64,000 nucleotides of DNA, taken from Nitrospirota bacterium. Lineage in GTDB: Bacteria > JACPQY01. The DNA lies in contig JACPAV010000017.1 of NCBI GenBank assembly GCA_016180645.1, forward strand, positions 13,931 to 77,930, given 5' to 3'. Below are positions 36,997 through 44,935 of this stretch, piece by piece. The number at the start of each line of letters is the position of its first letter. Positions within the stretch are counted from its first letter, which is position 1. The position numbers were made by a program, and so were the translations under genes. The notes beneath the pieces were generated by a model, which saw only the letters and a program-made list of their open reading frames with translations, was not told the origin of the DNA and did not search any database.

Positions 36997-38742
36997 ATGA
37001 ACGAAATACGGTGGCTGCTGGGATATGTCCGCGTCCAGGCAAGGCCTATTACGTTGGGTCTGACCGCTGCTGCGCTGATCTCCCCCATCCCCGGAATCAT
37101 GGCGTGGCTCGTGAGGCCATTCATGGACGGCGTCGTCATCAGCCGCAGCACCCAGCTTCTCGTGACAATTCCTTTGATTCTTGTAGGGCTGGCGATCTTC
37201 AAAAGTCTTATGACCTATTATTACAGTTATTCATTAAATGCAGCCGGGCAAAGACTGGTGGCGGAAATCCGCAACGATCTCGCCGGCCATTACCACCGGT
37301 CATCGATGAGTTTTTTCGACCGAAGCATGTCAGGCGAACTTCTTTCGAGGGTCAGCTATGACGTTTCGCTGATCGAACGGATCGTCCCGGCCCTGGTGGA
37401 CCTCATCGCCGCGCCTCTCACCGTTTTCTGGCTGCTCGGGGTGGCGTTCTGGCAGGACTGGAGAATTACGGCGTTTTCTTTGATCGTGTTTCCCGTGGTT
37501 GGATGGGGACTGGCCGTGGCGGCGAAGAAGGTGAAGGCCCGAAGCGGCGTGATCCAGACCAAGGTGGGCGAACTTCTCAGTCTCCTGGACGAAACGGTGG
37601 TGGGGGCGCGGATCGTGAAAGCTTTCAACATGGAACGCGAAGAGACAGATCGGTTTCGCGCGAAAAACGAAGAAGTCCTGGGTTCCGGCCTCCGAGCTTT
37701 GCGCATCGGGGTGCTGACTTCGCCGGCGGCGGAGCTTCTGGGCACGGCGGGTTTCGTGCTCGCCTTGGCATTCGGAGCTTGGCGCGTGATCGAAGGGGCG
37801 ACCACGCCAGGGGCGTTCTCATCCTGCATCACGGCTTTGGCCCTTGTCTACCAGCCGCTCAAGAAGGCCAGCCGGCTGAACAACGTATTCCCGCCGGCGT
37901 TCGCGGCCGCGTCGAGAATTGAGAAATTCCTGAAGATCGAGCCGGAGGTGAAGGAACGGCCCGACCCCGTCGAGAAGCGAAGTTTCGACCGGGAAATCGT
38001 TTTCGAGAACGTTTCCTTCCGGTACGGGGAGCAATGGGCGCTTCAGGACTTCAACCTCAGGATTCGGAAGGGAGAAGTCGTGGCGCTGGTCGGGTCGAGC
38101 GGCGCCGGAAAATCGACGATGGTGAATCTACTTCTCCGATTTTACGACCCGACGCAGGGTCGGATTCTTTTGGACGACACCGACCTCCGCGATCTCTCGT
38201 TCGGATCCCTCCGGGCCCTCGTGTCCCTCGTGACGCAGGATCCGTTCCTCTTCAACACGACCATCGCCAAGAACGTCTTGTACGGCAGTCCGTCGAAATC
38301 AGAGGCCGATCTCCTTGAAGCTTCGAAAGTTGCGCAGTCGCATGGGTTTATCGAAAAACTCCAGAGAGGCTATGAGACCCTGGCCGGCGAGCGGGGCGGC
38401 CGACTCTCCGGCGGAGAACGCCAGAGGATCTCGGTGGCCCGGGCGATCGTGAAGGGTTCGCCCGTTCTTGTGATGGACGAGGCGACTTCCTCGGTCGATC
38501 TCGAAGTTGAGTCCGAAATCCAAAGATCCCTTGCGCCCGTTTTGGAGAGCCGGACAGCGATCATCATCGCACACCGGCTCTACTCCCTGCGGAATGTCGG
38601 TCGGATCATCGTTCTCGATCACGGGCGGCTCGCAGAGCAGGGATCGCACGAGGAACTCATGGCCCGACAAGGAGTCTACTTCCGTCTCTACCGTTCCCAA
38701 CTCGCGGAGGACGAGCGCCTCACGCTCTTCCAGCCCCGGTAA
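36997..38742 (+). CDS. msbA: MsbA-type ABC transporter (lipid A flippase candidate)
   Basis: 581 residues, a half-transporter: six membrane helices (about 1-310) then an ABC domain with Walker A VGSSGAGKST, Q-loop LVTQDPFLFN, signature RLSGGERQRISVAR, Walker B VLVMDEATSSVD and switch His in IIAHRL. It follows lpxB by 3 bp; with this context the flipping of lipid A-core across the inner membrane is the best guess. Last gene of the lipid A operon. Confidence 0.93.
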   Translation: MNEIRWLLGYVRVQARPITLGLTAAALISPIPGIMAWLVRPFMDGVVISRSTQLLVTIPLILVGLAIFKSLMTYYYSYSLNAAGQRLVAEIRNDLAGHYHRSSMSFFDRSMSGELLSRVSYDVSLIERIVPALVDLIAAPLTVFWLLGVAFWQDWRITAFSLIVFPVVGWGLAVAAKKVKARSGVIQTKVGELLSLLDETVVGARIVKAFNMEREETDRFRAKNEEVLGSGLRALRIGVLTSPAAELLGTAGFVLALAFGAWRVIEGATTPGAFSSCITALALVYQPLKKASRLNNVFPPAFAAASRIEKFLKIEPEVKERPDPVEKRSFDREIVFENVSFRYGEQWALQDFNLRIRKGEVVALVGSSGAGKSTMVNLLLRFYDPTQGRILLDDTDLRDLSFGSLRALVSLVTQDPFLFNTTIAKNVLYGSPSKSEADLLEASKVAQSHGFIEKLQRGYETLAGERGGRLSGGERQRISVARAIVKGSPVLVMDEATSSVDLEVESEIQRSLAPVLESRTAIIIAHRLYSLRNVGRIIVLDHGRLAEQGSHEELMARQGVYFRLYRSQLAEDERLTLFQPR

Positions 38743-38769
38743 ACCTTCCTACCCGGCCCGCTCGTCAAG

Positions 38770-38836
38770 ACGCAGGCTGAAGCCTGCGGCTACCGGCGAT
38801 GTGAATCCTCGGTAGGCGCGGGCTTTAGCCCGCGGA
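38770..38836 (+). repeat. Double palindrome of the GTAGGCGCGGG family, extragenic
   Basis: Two hairpins, CGCAGGCTGAAGCCTGCG then CTACCGGCG, and GGTAGGCGC with GCGGGCTTTAGCCCGC, lie in the 257-bp gap after msbA. They are building blocks of the 58-nt element found in frame at 39404, 40607 and 55704, here in outward-facing order. Confidence 0.75.
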
Positions 38837-38946
38837 AGACGCTCACCGGTTGCCGATGATGCTCCAAGATTCATGATGTTCGCGCCGACGATTGTGGACT
38901 CCTGCCGTTCACCATGTGCCGCCTCAATGCGGCGGGAAAAGCCGAC

Positions 38947-38989
38947 TGTGATTTAGGTCACAGACAGCCTTTGACAACCCGTGTAGATT
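38947..38989 (+). promoter_or_regulatory. CRP-type site and -10 box of the RCC1 lipoprotein gene
   Basis: TGTGATTTAGGTCACA (38947-38962) is an exact TGTGA-N6-TCACA CRP palindrome. TAGATT (38984-38989) could be the -10; transcription would then start near 38996 with the site centred at about -41.5, the class II activator position, and the message would be almost leaderless (ATG 39000 or 39006). TTGACA at 38971 overlaps but lacks a matching -10. Confidence 0.6.
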
Positions 38990-38999
38990 TCACCACACT

Positions 39000-41900
39000 A
39001 TGCGCATGACCCCGAATCGCCTCTCGCCTTTCTTTCTGCTCACGACTTGCCTCTCGCTACTCATCATTCTTTCCTCCTGCTACCGCAAGTCCTCCGACCT
39101 GCCTCCCCGCAAGAGTGCCGGGATCTCCACTTTGGTTCCCCTGGACATTGCCGTTCCGCTCTCGCCCGAGGTGGCGGCGGCCCTCAACGGGGTGGCGGAC
39201 GTGGACGGACTGGCGGCGAACGTAACGGTGAACGGTTCGCCCATGGCGGAGGGAGTGCGCGGAGGTGTGCGAGGTGGAGTTCGCGGCGCCGAGCAGGGCG
39301 GGGTGCGCGGCGGAGTGAGAGGCGGCGTTCGAGGAGCGGAACAAGGGGGTGTGCGGGGAGGCGTCCGCGGCGGAGTAAGGGGGGTGCCGGAGAGGGTTGA
39401 CGCGGTAGCCGCACCCTTTACGGGTGCGTCCTCGGACGCGGGCATAAAGCCCGCGCCTACCAAGAAATCCCGTCACGTAGCCAAACGTCAGGCGTCGGGC
39501 GCTCCCGAACTCGAATATTTCTTCGAAGTGTCGATTGACATCCCGCCCGAGGGCTTCCTGGATGGCAAGAACGATTTCAAGACCACGATCCGTCCGGCGA
39601 GCGAGGACGTGCCGCTCGTGGAAGTCAGCACGCCGGTAACGATCAAGATTCCCGCGCCCTCCGAGGATGGTGCCCCTCCTGCCGCGGGTGGGGGTGGTTT
39701 CCCTCTCGAGGTTGAGGAGACCCCCATCGCCGCCAAGGACATCCAGCTTCCCAAGTCCGAGGGATCGACGGTCTCGACGCTGGTGAAGGTCTCGGTGGCC
39801 ATCCAAGAGGCGAAGGCGAGCGGGGCGACGGGGAAGGACCTCTTTTCCCAGGCAATCACCAAGACGAAGGACGTGAGTTACAAGCCCTCTGAGGAGCAGG
39901 TGAAGGCCACGTTCAAGACCCTCGCCCAGGACCTCAAGGCGACGGTGATCGCGCAGATCAAGGCGGAGATGGCGGAGCTTGAGGCGCTGGGAGTCGAAGG
40001 CTATACGTTCTCCGTCGAAGAGCTGGAGTCTGTCGAGATCGACGTGGAGGTGGACCTGACGGCGCCCGAGACCATCGCCTCCATCAGTCCCGACGCCGCC
40101 GAGGAGGGGGTTCCCATCACCCTCACCGCCTCCTGTTTTGACTCCTCCGAGATTCAGTCCGTAGGGGCGCGGCATGCCGCGCCCGTCCACCGCCAGGCTG
40201 AGACGGACGAGTCCTGCACCTTTGTATGTTCGGTGAACGGCGAACCCTTCGAGTACTGCGCCTCCGGCGAGTCGGTGACGCTGCCGGCGGGAACCTACAC
40301 CCTTCTTGTGGCCGCGGAGGACGAGCTGGGGAACCGGGACGAATCGCCCGTCGAGATCACCTTCACCGTGGTTCCGGGAGGCTCCTTCACCTGCGGGAAC
40401 GACCTCTGCGAGCCGGGCGAGAGCGAGACGACCTGTCCCGCCGACTGCCTGGCCGTCTGTGGGGATTCCATCTGCGAGGACGACGAGACGGTGGAGACCT
40501 GTCCCCAAGATTGCGACGTGACCGCCCCTGAGACGGAGATTACCGTGAAGCCCTTCCTGATCTCGAACTCCACCTCCGCCGCCTTCGAGTTTACCTGCGC
40601 TGACGCGGTAGGCGCACCCTTTACGGGTGCGTCTTCGGACGCAGGCGTAAAGCCTGCGGCTACCTGCGTTTTCTTCTGCCAACTCGACATCGGCACCCCC
40701 GAACCGTGCACCTCGCCCTTCAGCGCCACCGTCGGCGAGGGATTCCACACCTTCGCCGTCTACGCCGAGGACGAATCGGGCAACGCGGACGACTCCTGGG
40801 CGTACTACGACTGGACGGTGGACCTCACCGCGTCCGACACCCAGATCCTCACCGGTCCCGCCGGTTACACGGACGAGACGACGGCCACGTTCACGTTCAA
40901 GAGCGCGGACACAGGCGTCATCGGTTTCGAGTGCTCGTTGGACGGGGGCGCCTGGCAGGGCTGTTCCTCGCCGTACACCGCCCCGTACTCCCTCGATGCG
41001 GGGGAGCACACGTTCTTCGTTCGTGCCTACGACTCGGCGAACAACCCGGATGCCTCCCCGGCGGGGTACGCGTGGACCATCGATCTGACGCCCCCCGGCG
41101 TCTTCTTCTACAGCGGTCCCGATACGGTCACGAACGCGAGCACGGCCACGTTCGACTTCGATTCGACGGATACAAGCGTGGAGTTCTTCACCTGCTCCCT
41201 CGACGACGGTCCCGAGATCGACTGCGATGCGCCCTACACCGTTCCGGTGACGCTCACCGAGGGCCTCCACTGGTTCATCCTGATCGGGTACGACGTGGCG
41301 GGCAACCCGTCGTCCGCCGTGGGCTACCTCTGGATCGTGGACCAGACCCCGCCCGGCGCCGTGATCGGCTACCCCGCGAACGCCGGGAGCTACGCCTCGG
41401 CCTCCGTCACCTCCATCACCGGCACGGCGAGCGACACGGACTCCAGCGTCCTCTTTGTCGAGATCAGCCTCAAGAGCTCAGACAACTATTACTTCGATGG
41501 ATCGAGCTGGGTGACCCCCGAAACGTGGCTGATGGCGGACATCACGCCCGACCCGTCTGGGACGGATACCTGGTCCTACGACCTCCTCAGTTCGCTCTCG
41601 CCCGACAGCTACACCCTCAAGGCCGTCGCCACGGACGAGGCGTACAACGAGCAGGCCACTCCGGATCAGATCACCTTCACCATCAGCGGGGGAGGGGATA
41701 CCACCGCGCCGACCTTCGCCGGCCTCGATTCCACCAGCACCGTTTCATCGACCGAGCTCAATCTTGCGTGGATCGCCGCGTCGGACGCCGTGAGTCTTCC
41801 GGGCAACATCAGCTACGACATCTGCGAATCCACCACGCAGGGCGCCTGCGTCAGCACCTTCACGGTGAACGCCAGCGTCGTCGGCGTCACCACCACCAAC

Positions 41901-44204
41901 CGCACTGGATTGACCCCTTCGACCACCTACTACTACGTCGTCCGCGCCCGCGACGAGGCAGCCAACACCGACACGAACGTCGTCGAACTGGGCGCCGTCA
42001 CCGCCGCCGGAGGCCCGCCCACCGGCGTCGCCGTGGCGATCACCAACCACCTTGGCGACCACACCTGTAGCCTATCCGCCTCAGGCGGAGTCCAATGCTG
42101 GGGACTCAACGGTAATGGTCAGCTCGGGGACGGGACAGTGGTCAACAAGTCGACTCCGGTGGCTGTGTCCACGCTGACCGCGGCCGCCGCCGTCGCGGCT
42201 GGGCAATATCACACCTGCGCGCTGGGATCGGACGGCACGGTCCAATGCTGGGGATTCAATACTTCGGGTCAGTTAGGGGACGGGACGACGCTGAACAAGA
42301 CAACCCCCGTGGCTGTCTCGACGCTCAGCGGTGTCGTCGCCTTGGCGGGAGGGAACGCTCACACTTGCGCGCTCGGCTCGGATGGCACGGTCAAATGCTG
42401 GGGATACAACACCTATGGTGGGCTAGGGGACGGAACGACGGTGAACAAATCCACGCCCGTGGCTGTGAGCCCAGTCACGAACACCTTGGCCGTCGCCCTC
42501 GCGTGCGGGAACACCCACACCTGCGCGCTCGGCTCGGACGGGACGGTCCGATGCTGGGGATACAATGGCAACGGTCAGATTGGGGACGGGACGACAGGCG
42601 ATAAATTGACTCCCGTGGACGTCTCCTCGCTCAGCGGTGCCATCGCCGTCGTGGGAGCGGACTTTCACACTTGCGCGCTCGGCTCGGACGGCACGGTCAA
42701 GTGCTGGGGTTTCAATGGTTCGGGTCAGCTAGGGGATGGGACGACGGGCGACAAATCGACTCCCGTGGCCGTGTCCACACTGAGCGCGGCTGTCGCCGTC
42801 GCGGCAGGGGGCAATCACACCTGCGCGCTCGGCTCGGACGGCACGGTCAAGTGCTGGGGATTGAATATGGATGGTCAGCTTGGCGACGGGACGAACGCCG
42901 ATTCATCCACCCCCGTGGCCGTGTCGACGCTCAGCGATGCGATTGCCATCGCGGGGGGCCACGATCACACCTGTTCCCTTCTTTCCGACGGCACGGTGAA
43001 GTGCTGGGGGTACAATGCCAGTGGTCAGCTCGGGGACGGGACGTCGGCGGATAAGTTCACTCCCGTCGCCGTCACCTCCCTCACCGGCACGGTCGGCGTC
43101 AAGCGCCCCGCTCCCGCCGAGGGCGGCGGGACAGGCCGGCCCTTCCGCGAAGGGATCTCGGGGCGGCACGGCTATCACGCCTGCGCACTTCTGTCGGATG
43201 GCACGGTCAAATGCTGGGGCAATACCAGTAACATCTTGGGTTATCTCGGAGACGGCACCACCGTGGGCAACGTGACGCCGGTAGCCGTCAGCTCCTTGTC
43301 CAACGCCGTTGCCGTGGCGGCTGGATATGACCAAAGCTGCGCACTTCTGTCGGACGGCACGATCAAATGCTGGGGGCATGGCGGGTACGGCCAACTCGGG
43401 GACGGGACAACGGCGGATCAAGTGACGCCGGTAGCTGTAGCCTCAATCTCGACCGCGATCGCCGTTGCGACGGGGGATAGCTTCGCGTGCTCGCTCCTGT
43501 CGGACGGGACGGTTAAGTGCTGGGGGTGGAACGCCTACGGCCAGCTAGGGGACGGTACGACAACCGACAAGACAACTCCAGTCGCCGTAACCTCTCTCTC
43601 GGATGCCGTGGCCATCGCGGCTGGAGGCTATTTCCACTGTTCGCTCCTTGCGGACGGAACCGTCAAGTGCTGGGGCTACAATGCCACCGGTCAGCTTGGC
43701 GATGGGACGAACACGGATGCGTCCATTCCCGTCACCGTCAGCACCCTCACAAATGCCGTGGCCGTGTCGGCCGGCTACGACCACGCCTGCGCACTCCTCT
43801 CGGACGGGACAGCCAGGTGCTGGGGCCTCAACCTGCAAGGCAGACTTGGGGATGGTACAACCATCGACAAGTCCACCCCCGTAGCCGTCAGTTCGCTGTC
43901 GAATGCCGTAGCCGTAGACGCAGGGGGCGGTCACACATGCGCGCTCCTCTCGGACGGGACGGTGAACTGCTGGGGGTACAACGGCAGCGGCACTCTCGGG
44001 GATGGGACGAGCGCGAGTAAGTCCACCCCCGTCGCCGTCAGCACCCTTACGAATGTCGTGGCCGTCATGGCGGGAGGCTACAATACCTGTTCCATTCTCT
44101 CTGACGGAACGGCTCGATGCTGGGGCCGCAACCAAGACGGCCAACTTGGCGACGGCACCACCACCAACGCCCTCACCCCCGTCCCGGTCACGAATCTTCC
44201 GTGA
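39000..44204 (+). CDS. Giant multidomain lipoprotein with 14 RCC1-type repeats
   Basis: 1734 residues from ATG 39000 (ATG 39006 possible). Signal peptide with lipobox LILSSC. Order: Pro/Ser linker; 44-residue GGVRG repeat tract (about 85-128); helical/charged region (about 180-340); an Ig-like unit with DLTAPETIASISPDAAEEG; two CGD/GESETTCPADC-type Cys repeats (about 465-510); three to four Ig-like units each with a Cys pair (ECSLDGGAWQGC); an FN3-like unit (about 900-1000); then 14 repeats of the form CALLSDGTVKCWGxNxxGQLGDG (about 1019-1734). The repeats split 7+7 around a PFREGI linker (about 1363-1391), as for two seven-bladed propellers. Three palindromic elements lie in frame. A surface adhesion or binding role is inferred. 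Confidence 0.85.
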   Translation: MRMTPNRLSPFFLLTTCLSLLIILSSCYRKSSDLPPRKSAGISTLVPLDIAVPLSPEVAAALNGVADVDGLAANVTVNGSPMAEGVRGGVRGGVRGAEQGGVRGGVRGGVRGAEQGGVRGGVRGGVRGVPERVDAVAAPFTGASSDAGIKPAPTKKSRHVAKRQASGAPELEYFFEVSIDIPPEGFLDGKNDFKTTIRPASEDVPLVEVSTPVTIKIPAPSEDGAPPAAGGGGFPLEVEETPIAAKDIQLPKSEGSTVSTLVKVSVAIQEAKASGATGKDLFSQAITKTKDVSYKPSEEQVKATFKTLAQDLKATVIAQIKAEMAELEALGVEGYTFSVEELESVEIDVEVDLTAPETIASISPDAAEEGVPITLTASCFDSSEIQSVGARHAAPVHRQAETDESCTFVCSVNGEPFEYCASGESVTLPAGTYTLLVAAEDELGNRDESPVEITFTVVPGGSFTCGNDLCEPGESETTCPADCLAVCGDSICEDDETVETCPQDCDVTAPETEITVKPFLISNSTSAAFEFTCADAVGAPFTGASSDAGVKPAATCVFFCQLDIGTPEPCTSPFSATVGEGFHTFAVYAEDESGNADDSWAYYDWTVDLTASDTQILTGPAGYTDETTATFTFKSADTGVIGFECSLDGGAWQGCSSPYTAPYSLDAGEHTFFVRAYDSANNPDASPAGYAWTIDLTPPGVFFYSGPDTVTNASTATFDFDSTDTSVEFFTCSLDDGPEIDCDAPYTVPVTLTEGLHWFILIGYDVAGNPSSAVGYLWIVDQTPPGAVIGYPANAGSYASASVTSITGTASDTDSSVLFVEISLKSSDNYYFDGSSWVTPETWLMADITPDPSGTDTWSYDLLSSLSPDSYTLKAVATDEAYNEQATPDQITFTISGGGDTTAPTFAGLDSTSTVSSTELNLAWIAASDAVSLPGNISYDICESTTQGACVSTFTVNASVVGVTTTNRTGLTPSTTYYYVVRARDEAANTDTNVVELGAVTAAGGPPTGVAVAITNHLGDHTCSLSASGGVQCWGLNGNGQLGDGTVVNKSTPVAVSTLTAAAAVAAGQYHTCALGSDGTVQCWGFNTSGQLGDGTTLNKTTPVAVSTLSGVVALAGGNAHTCALGSDGTVKCWGYNTYGGLGDGTTVNKSTPVAVSPVTNTLAVALACGNTHTCALGSDGTVRCWGYNGNGQIGDGTTGDKLTPVDVSSLSGAIAVVGADFHTCALGSDGTVKCWGFNGSGQLGDGTTGDKSTPVAVSTLSAAVAVAAGGNHTCALGSDGTVKCWGLNMDGQLGDGTNADSSTPVAVSTLSDAIAIAGGHDHTCSLLSDGTVKCWGYNASGQLGDGTSADKFTPVAVTSLTGTVGVKRPAPAEGGGTGRPFREGISGRHGYHACALLSDGTVKCWGNTSNILGYLGDGTTVGNVTPVAVSSLSNAVAVAAGYDQSCALLSDGTIKCWGHGGYGQLGDGTTADQVTPVAVASISTAIAVATGDSFACSLLSDGTVKCWGWNAYGQLGDGTTTDKTTPVAVTSLSDAVAIAAGGYFHCSLLADGTVKCWGYNATGQLGDGTNTDASIPVTVSTLTNAVAVSAGYDHACALLSDGTARCWGLNLQGRLGDGTTIDKSTPVAVSSLSNAVAVDAGGGHTCALLSDGTVNCWGYNGSGTLGDGTSASKSTPVAVSTLTNVVAVMAGGYNTCSILSDGTARCWGRNQDGQLGDGTTTNALTPVPVTNLP
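39252..39383 (+). repeat. In-gene tandem repeat encoding GGVRG units
   Basis: 132 nt coding for about 44 residues built from GVRG/GGVRG units, twice interrupted by AEQ (GVRGAEQG). DNA copies differ in third positions, so the peptide rather than the DNA seems to be kept. It makes a flexible, positively charged stalk just after the lipid anchor. Confidence 0.85.
39404..39461 (+). repeat. 58-nt double-hairpin element, in frame (copy 1)
   Basis: Starts GGTAGCCGC and ends GCGCCTACC, which pair with each other apart from one base. Inside are hairpins GCACCCTTTACGGGTGC and GCGGGCATAAAGCCCGC, separated by GTCCTCGGAC. Translated as VAAPFTGASSDAGIKPAPT within the RCC1 lipoprotein. Confidence 0.85.
40161..40184 (+). 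repeat. Single palindrome in frame within the RCC1 lipoprotein
   Basis: GGGGCGCGGCATGCCGCGCCC is preceded by GTA, giving residues VGARHAAP. It falls in the Cys-flanked part of an Ig-like unit; sister units in the same protein lack this stretch (FDSSE...CTFVC versus the expanded form here), which marks it as an insertion. Confidence 0.7.
40607..40664 (+). repeat. 58-nt double-hairpin element, in frame (copy 2)
   Basis: Same length and design as copy 1 (GGTAGGCGC ... GCGGCTACC), translated as VGAPFTGASSDAGVKPAAT. It interrupts an Ig-like unit between SAAFEFTCADA and TCVFFCQLD; neighbouring units read TATFTFKSADTGVIGFECSLD without it, so about 19 residues were inserted. Confidence 0.88.
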
Positions 44205-44218
44205 ACCTGCGATCGGAC

Positions 44219-44312
44219 GAGCCTTCGTAGGGGAGACTTCGTAGGGGAGCAGCTTTAGCTGCTCCCTCCTCTTGGGAGGACTTGGGAGGACCTAAAGGTC
44301 CTCCCCTACAAT
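44219..44312 (+). repeat. Palindrome cluster after the RCC1 gene stop
   Basis: CGTAGGGGAGCAGC-TTTA-GCTGCTCCCTC and AGGACCTAAAGGTCCTCCCC with CTAC ends form two hairpins between GTAGGGGAG and CTCCCCTAC outer arms. It is a larger relative of the 58-nt family and separates the main stop (44202-44204) from a remnant terminal RCC1 repeat. Confidence 0.75.
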
Positions 44313-44324
44313 TCATCCGCTTCG

Positions 44325-44484
44325 TTGCACTACACCTGTTCCCTTCTCTCCGACGGCACCGTCAACTGCTGGGGGTCCAATCTGTACGGCCAACTCGGCG
44401 ATCGCGCTGAGCGCGACTCGCGCCCCGCTCAGCGGGACGACGGCGAACAGATTGACACCGGTTCCGGTGCCCAATCTTCCGTGA
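44325..44484 (+). pseudogene. Remnant terminal RCC1 repeat, broken by a 31-nt palindrome
   Basis: Reads HYTCSLLSDGTVNCWGSNLY and GQLGD, then is interrupted at 44403-44433. With those 31 nt removed the frame continues GTTANRLTPVPVPNLP and a stop at 44482-44484, matching the end of the full gene (NALTPVPVTNLP-stop). No start or signal peptide, so it is untranslated debris or a silent C-terminal cassette. Confidence 0.8.
44403..44433 (+). repeat. 31-nt palindromic insertion in the RCC1 remnant
   Basis: Arms GCTGAGCG and CGCTCAGC enclose CGACTCGCGCC; flanking sequence joins precisely to GGCGAT-GGGACGACG, the normal G-D-G-T-T codons. A 31-nt length shifts the frame by one. Confidence 0.8.
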
Positions 44485-44500
44485 CCCGTGGTCCGTTCTT

Positions 44501-44558
44501 CGTAGCGTCCGGTTTCATACCGGACGATCTTCCGCCCCGTGTAGAACGGGGCGCTACG
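44501..44558 (+). repeat. 58-nt double-hairpin element with different stems
   Basis: Outer CGTAGCG / CGCTACG, inner hairpins GTCCGGTTTCATACCGGAC and CGCCCCGTGTAGAACGGGGCG, exactly 58 nt. The architecture equals copies 1 and 2 but the stems have changed together, so structure rather than sequence is conserved. Confidence 0.8.
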
Positions 44559-44559
44559 A

Positions 44560-44625
44560 GTTCTTCTTGCGCGCCACTGGCCACGTCCTCCCTCACCCCG
44601 GTCTCCGCAACAAGCTTGCCCTGAC
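44560..44625 (+). pseudogene. Second remnant RCC1 C-terminus
   Basis: Reads SSCAPLATSSLTPVSATSLP followed by TGA (44623-44625), a third version of the L-T-P-V-x-V-T-x-L-P-stop end seen at 44204 and 44484 and in the paralogue ending at 61701. Only the last strand of a repeat survives. Confidence 0.65.
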
Positions 44626-44650
44626 CGGGCGGCGAGAGTAAGATCAAACC

Positions 44651-44905
44651 ATGGATACAAAGAACGGGCGTCGGATCACCGACCACCAACTCATCACGGT
44701 TTTCAAGGGCATCGATTCCAGACTGCGCAAGCTGGAGGTGCTTCCCGGCCAGGTCCAGCAACTTCACAAGCAAATGGGGCTTGTGGTTGACCGCCTGGAT
44801 CGGCTCATTGAGGAAGTTGTCCGCTCCCGGACCTTCGATGCCGGCAAATCCCAGCAATTGGAGAGACGAGTCGAAGCTCTCGAGAAAAGAGCATCGGATT
44901 CCTGA
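44651..44905 (+). CDS. Small coiled-coil protein
   Basis: 84 residues, almost entirely helical: FKGIDSRLRKLEVLPGQVQQ, then DRLDRLIEEVVRSRTF and QQLERRVEALEKRA, with heptad spacing of L/V/I. No Cys, signal or membrane segment. An AG-rich GAGAGTAAG lies 11 nt upstream of the ATG. It may be a small oligomerising accessory factor; I do not recognise a family. Confidence 0.6.
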   Translation: MDTKNGRRITDHQLITVFKGIDSRLRKLEVLPGQVQQLHKQMGLVVDRLDRLIEEVVRSRTFDAGKSQQLERRVEALEKRASDS

Positions 44906-44935
44906 GAAGCGCCCTCCCAGCCCACCGTACTCTCG

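Noticed and set aside
39057-41270. Long minus-strand open frame opposite the RCC1 lipoprotein
   Set aside because: GC-rich antisense shadow; its product has no domains, whereas the plus frame has a signal peptide and clear repeats.
42055-44204. Tandem DNA repeats of the RCC1 region as a CRISPR or satellite
   Set aside because: Period about 150 bp, continuous reading frame and clear RCC1 protein motif.
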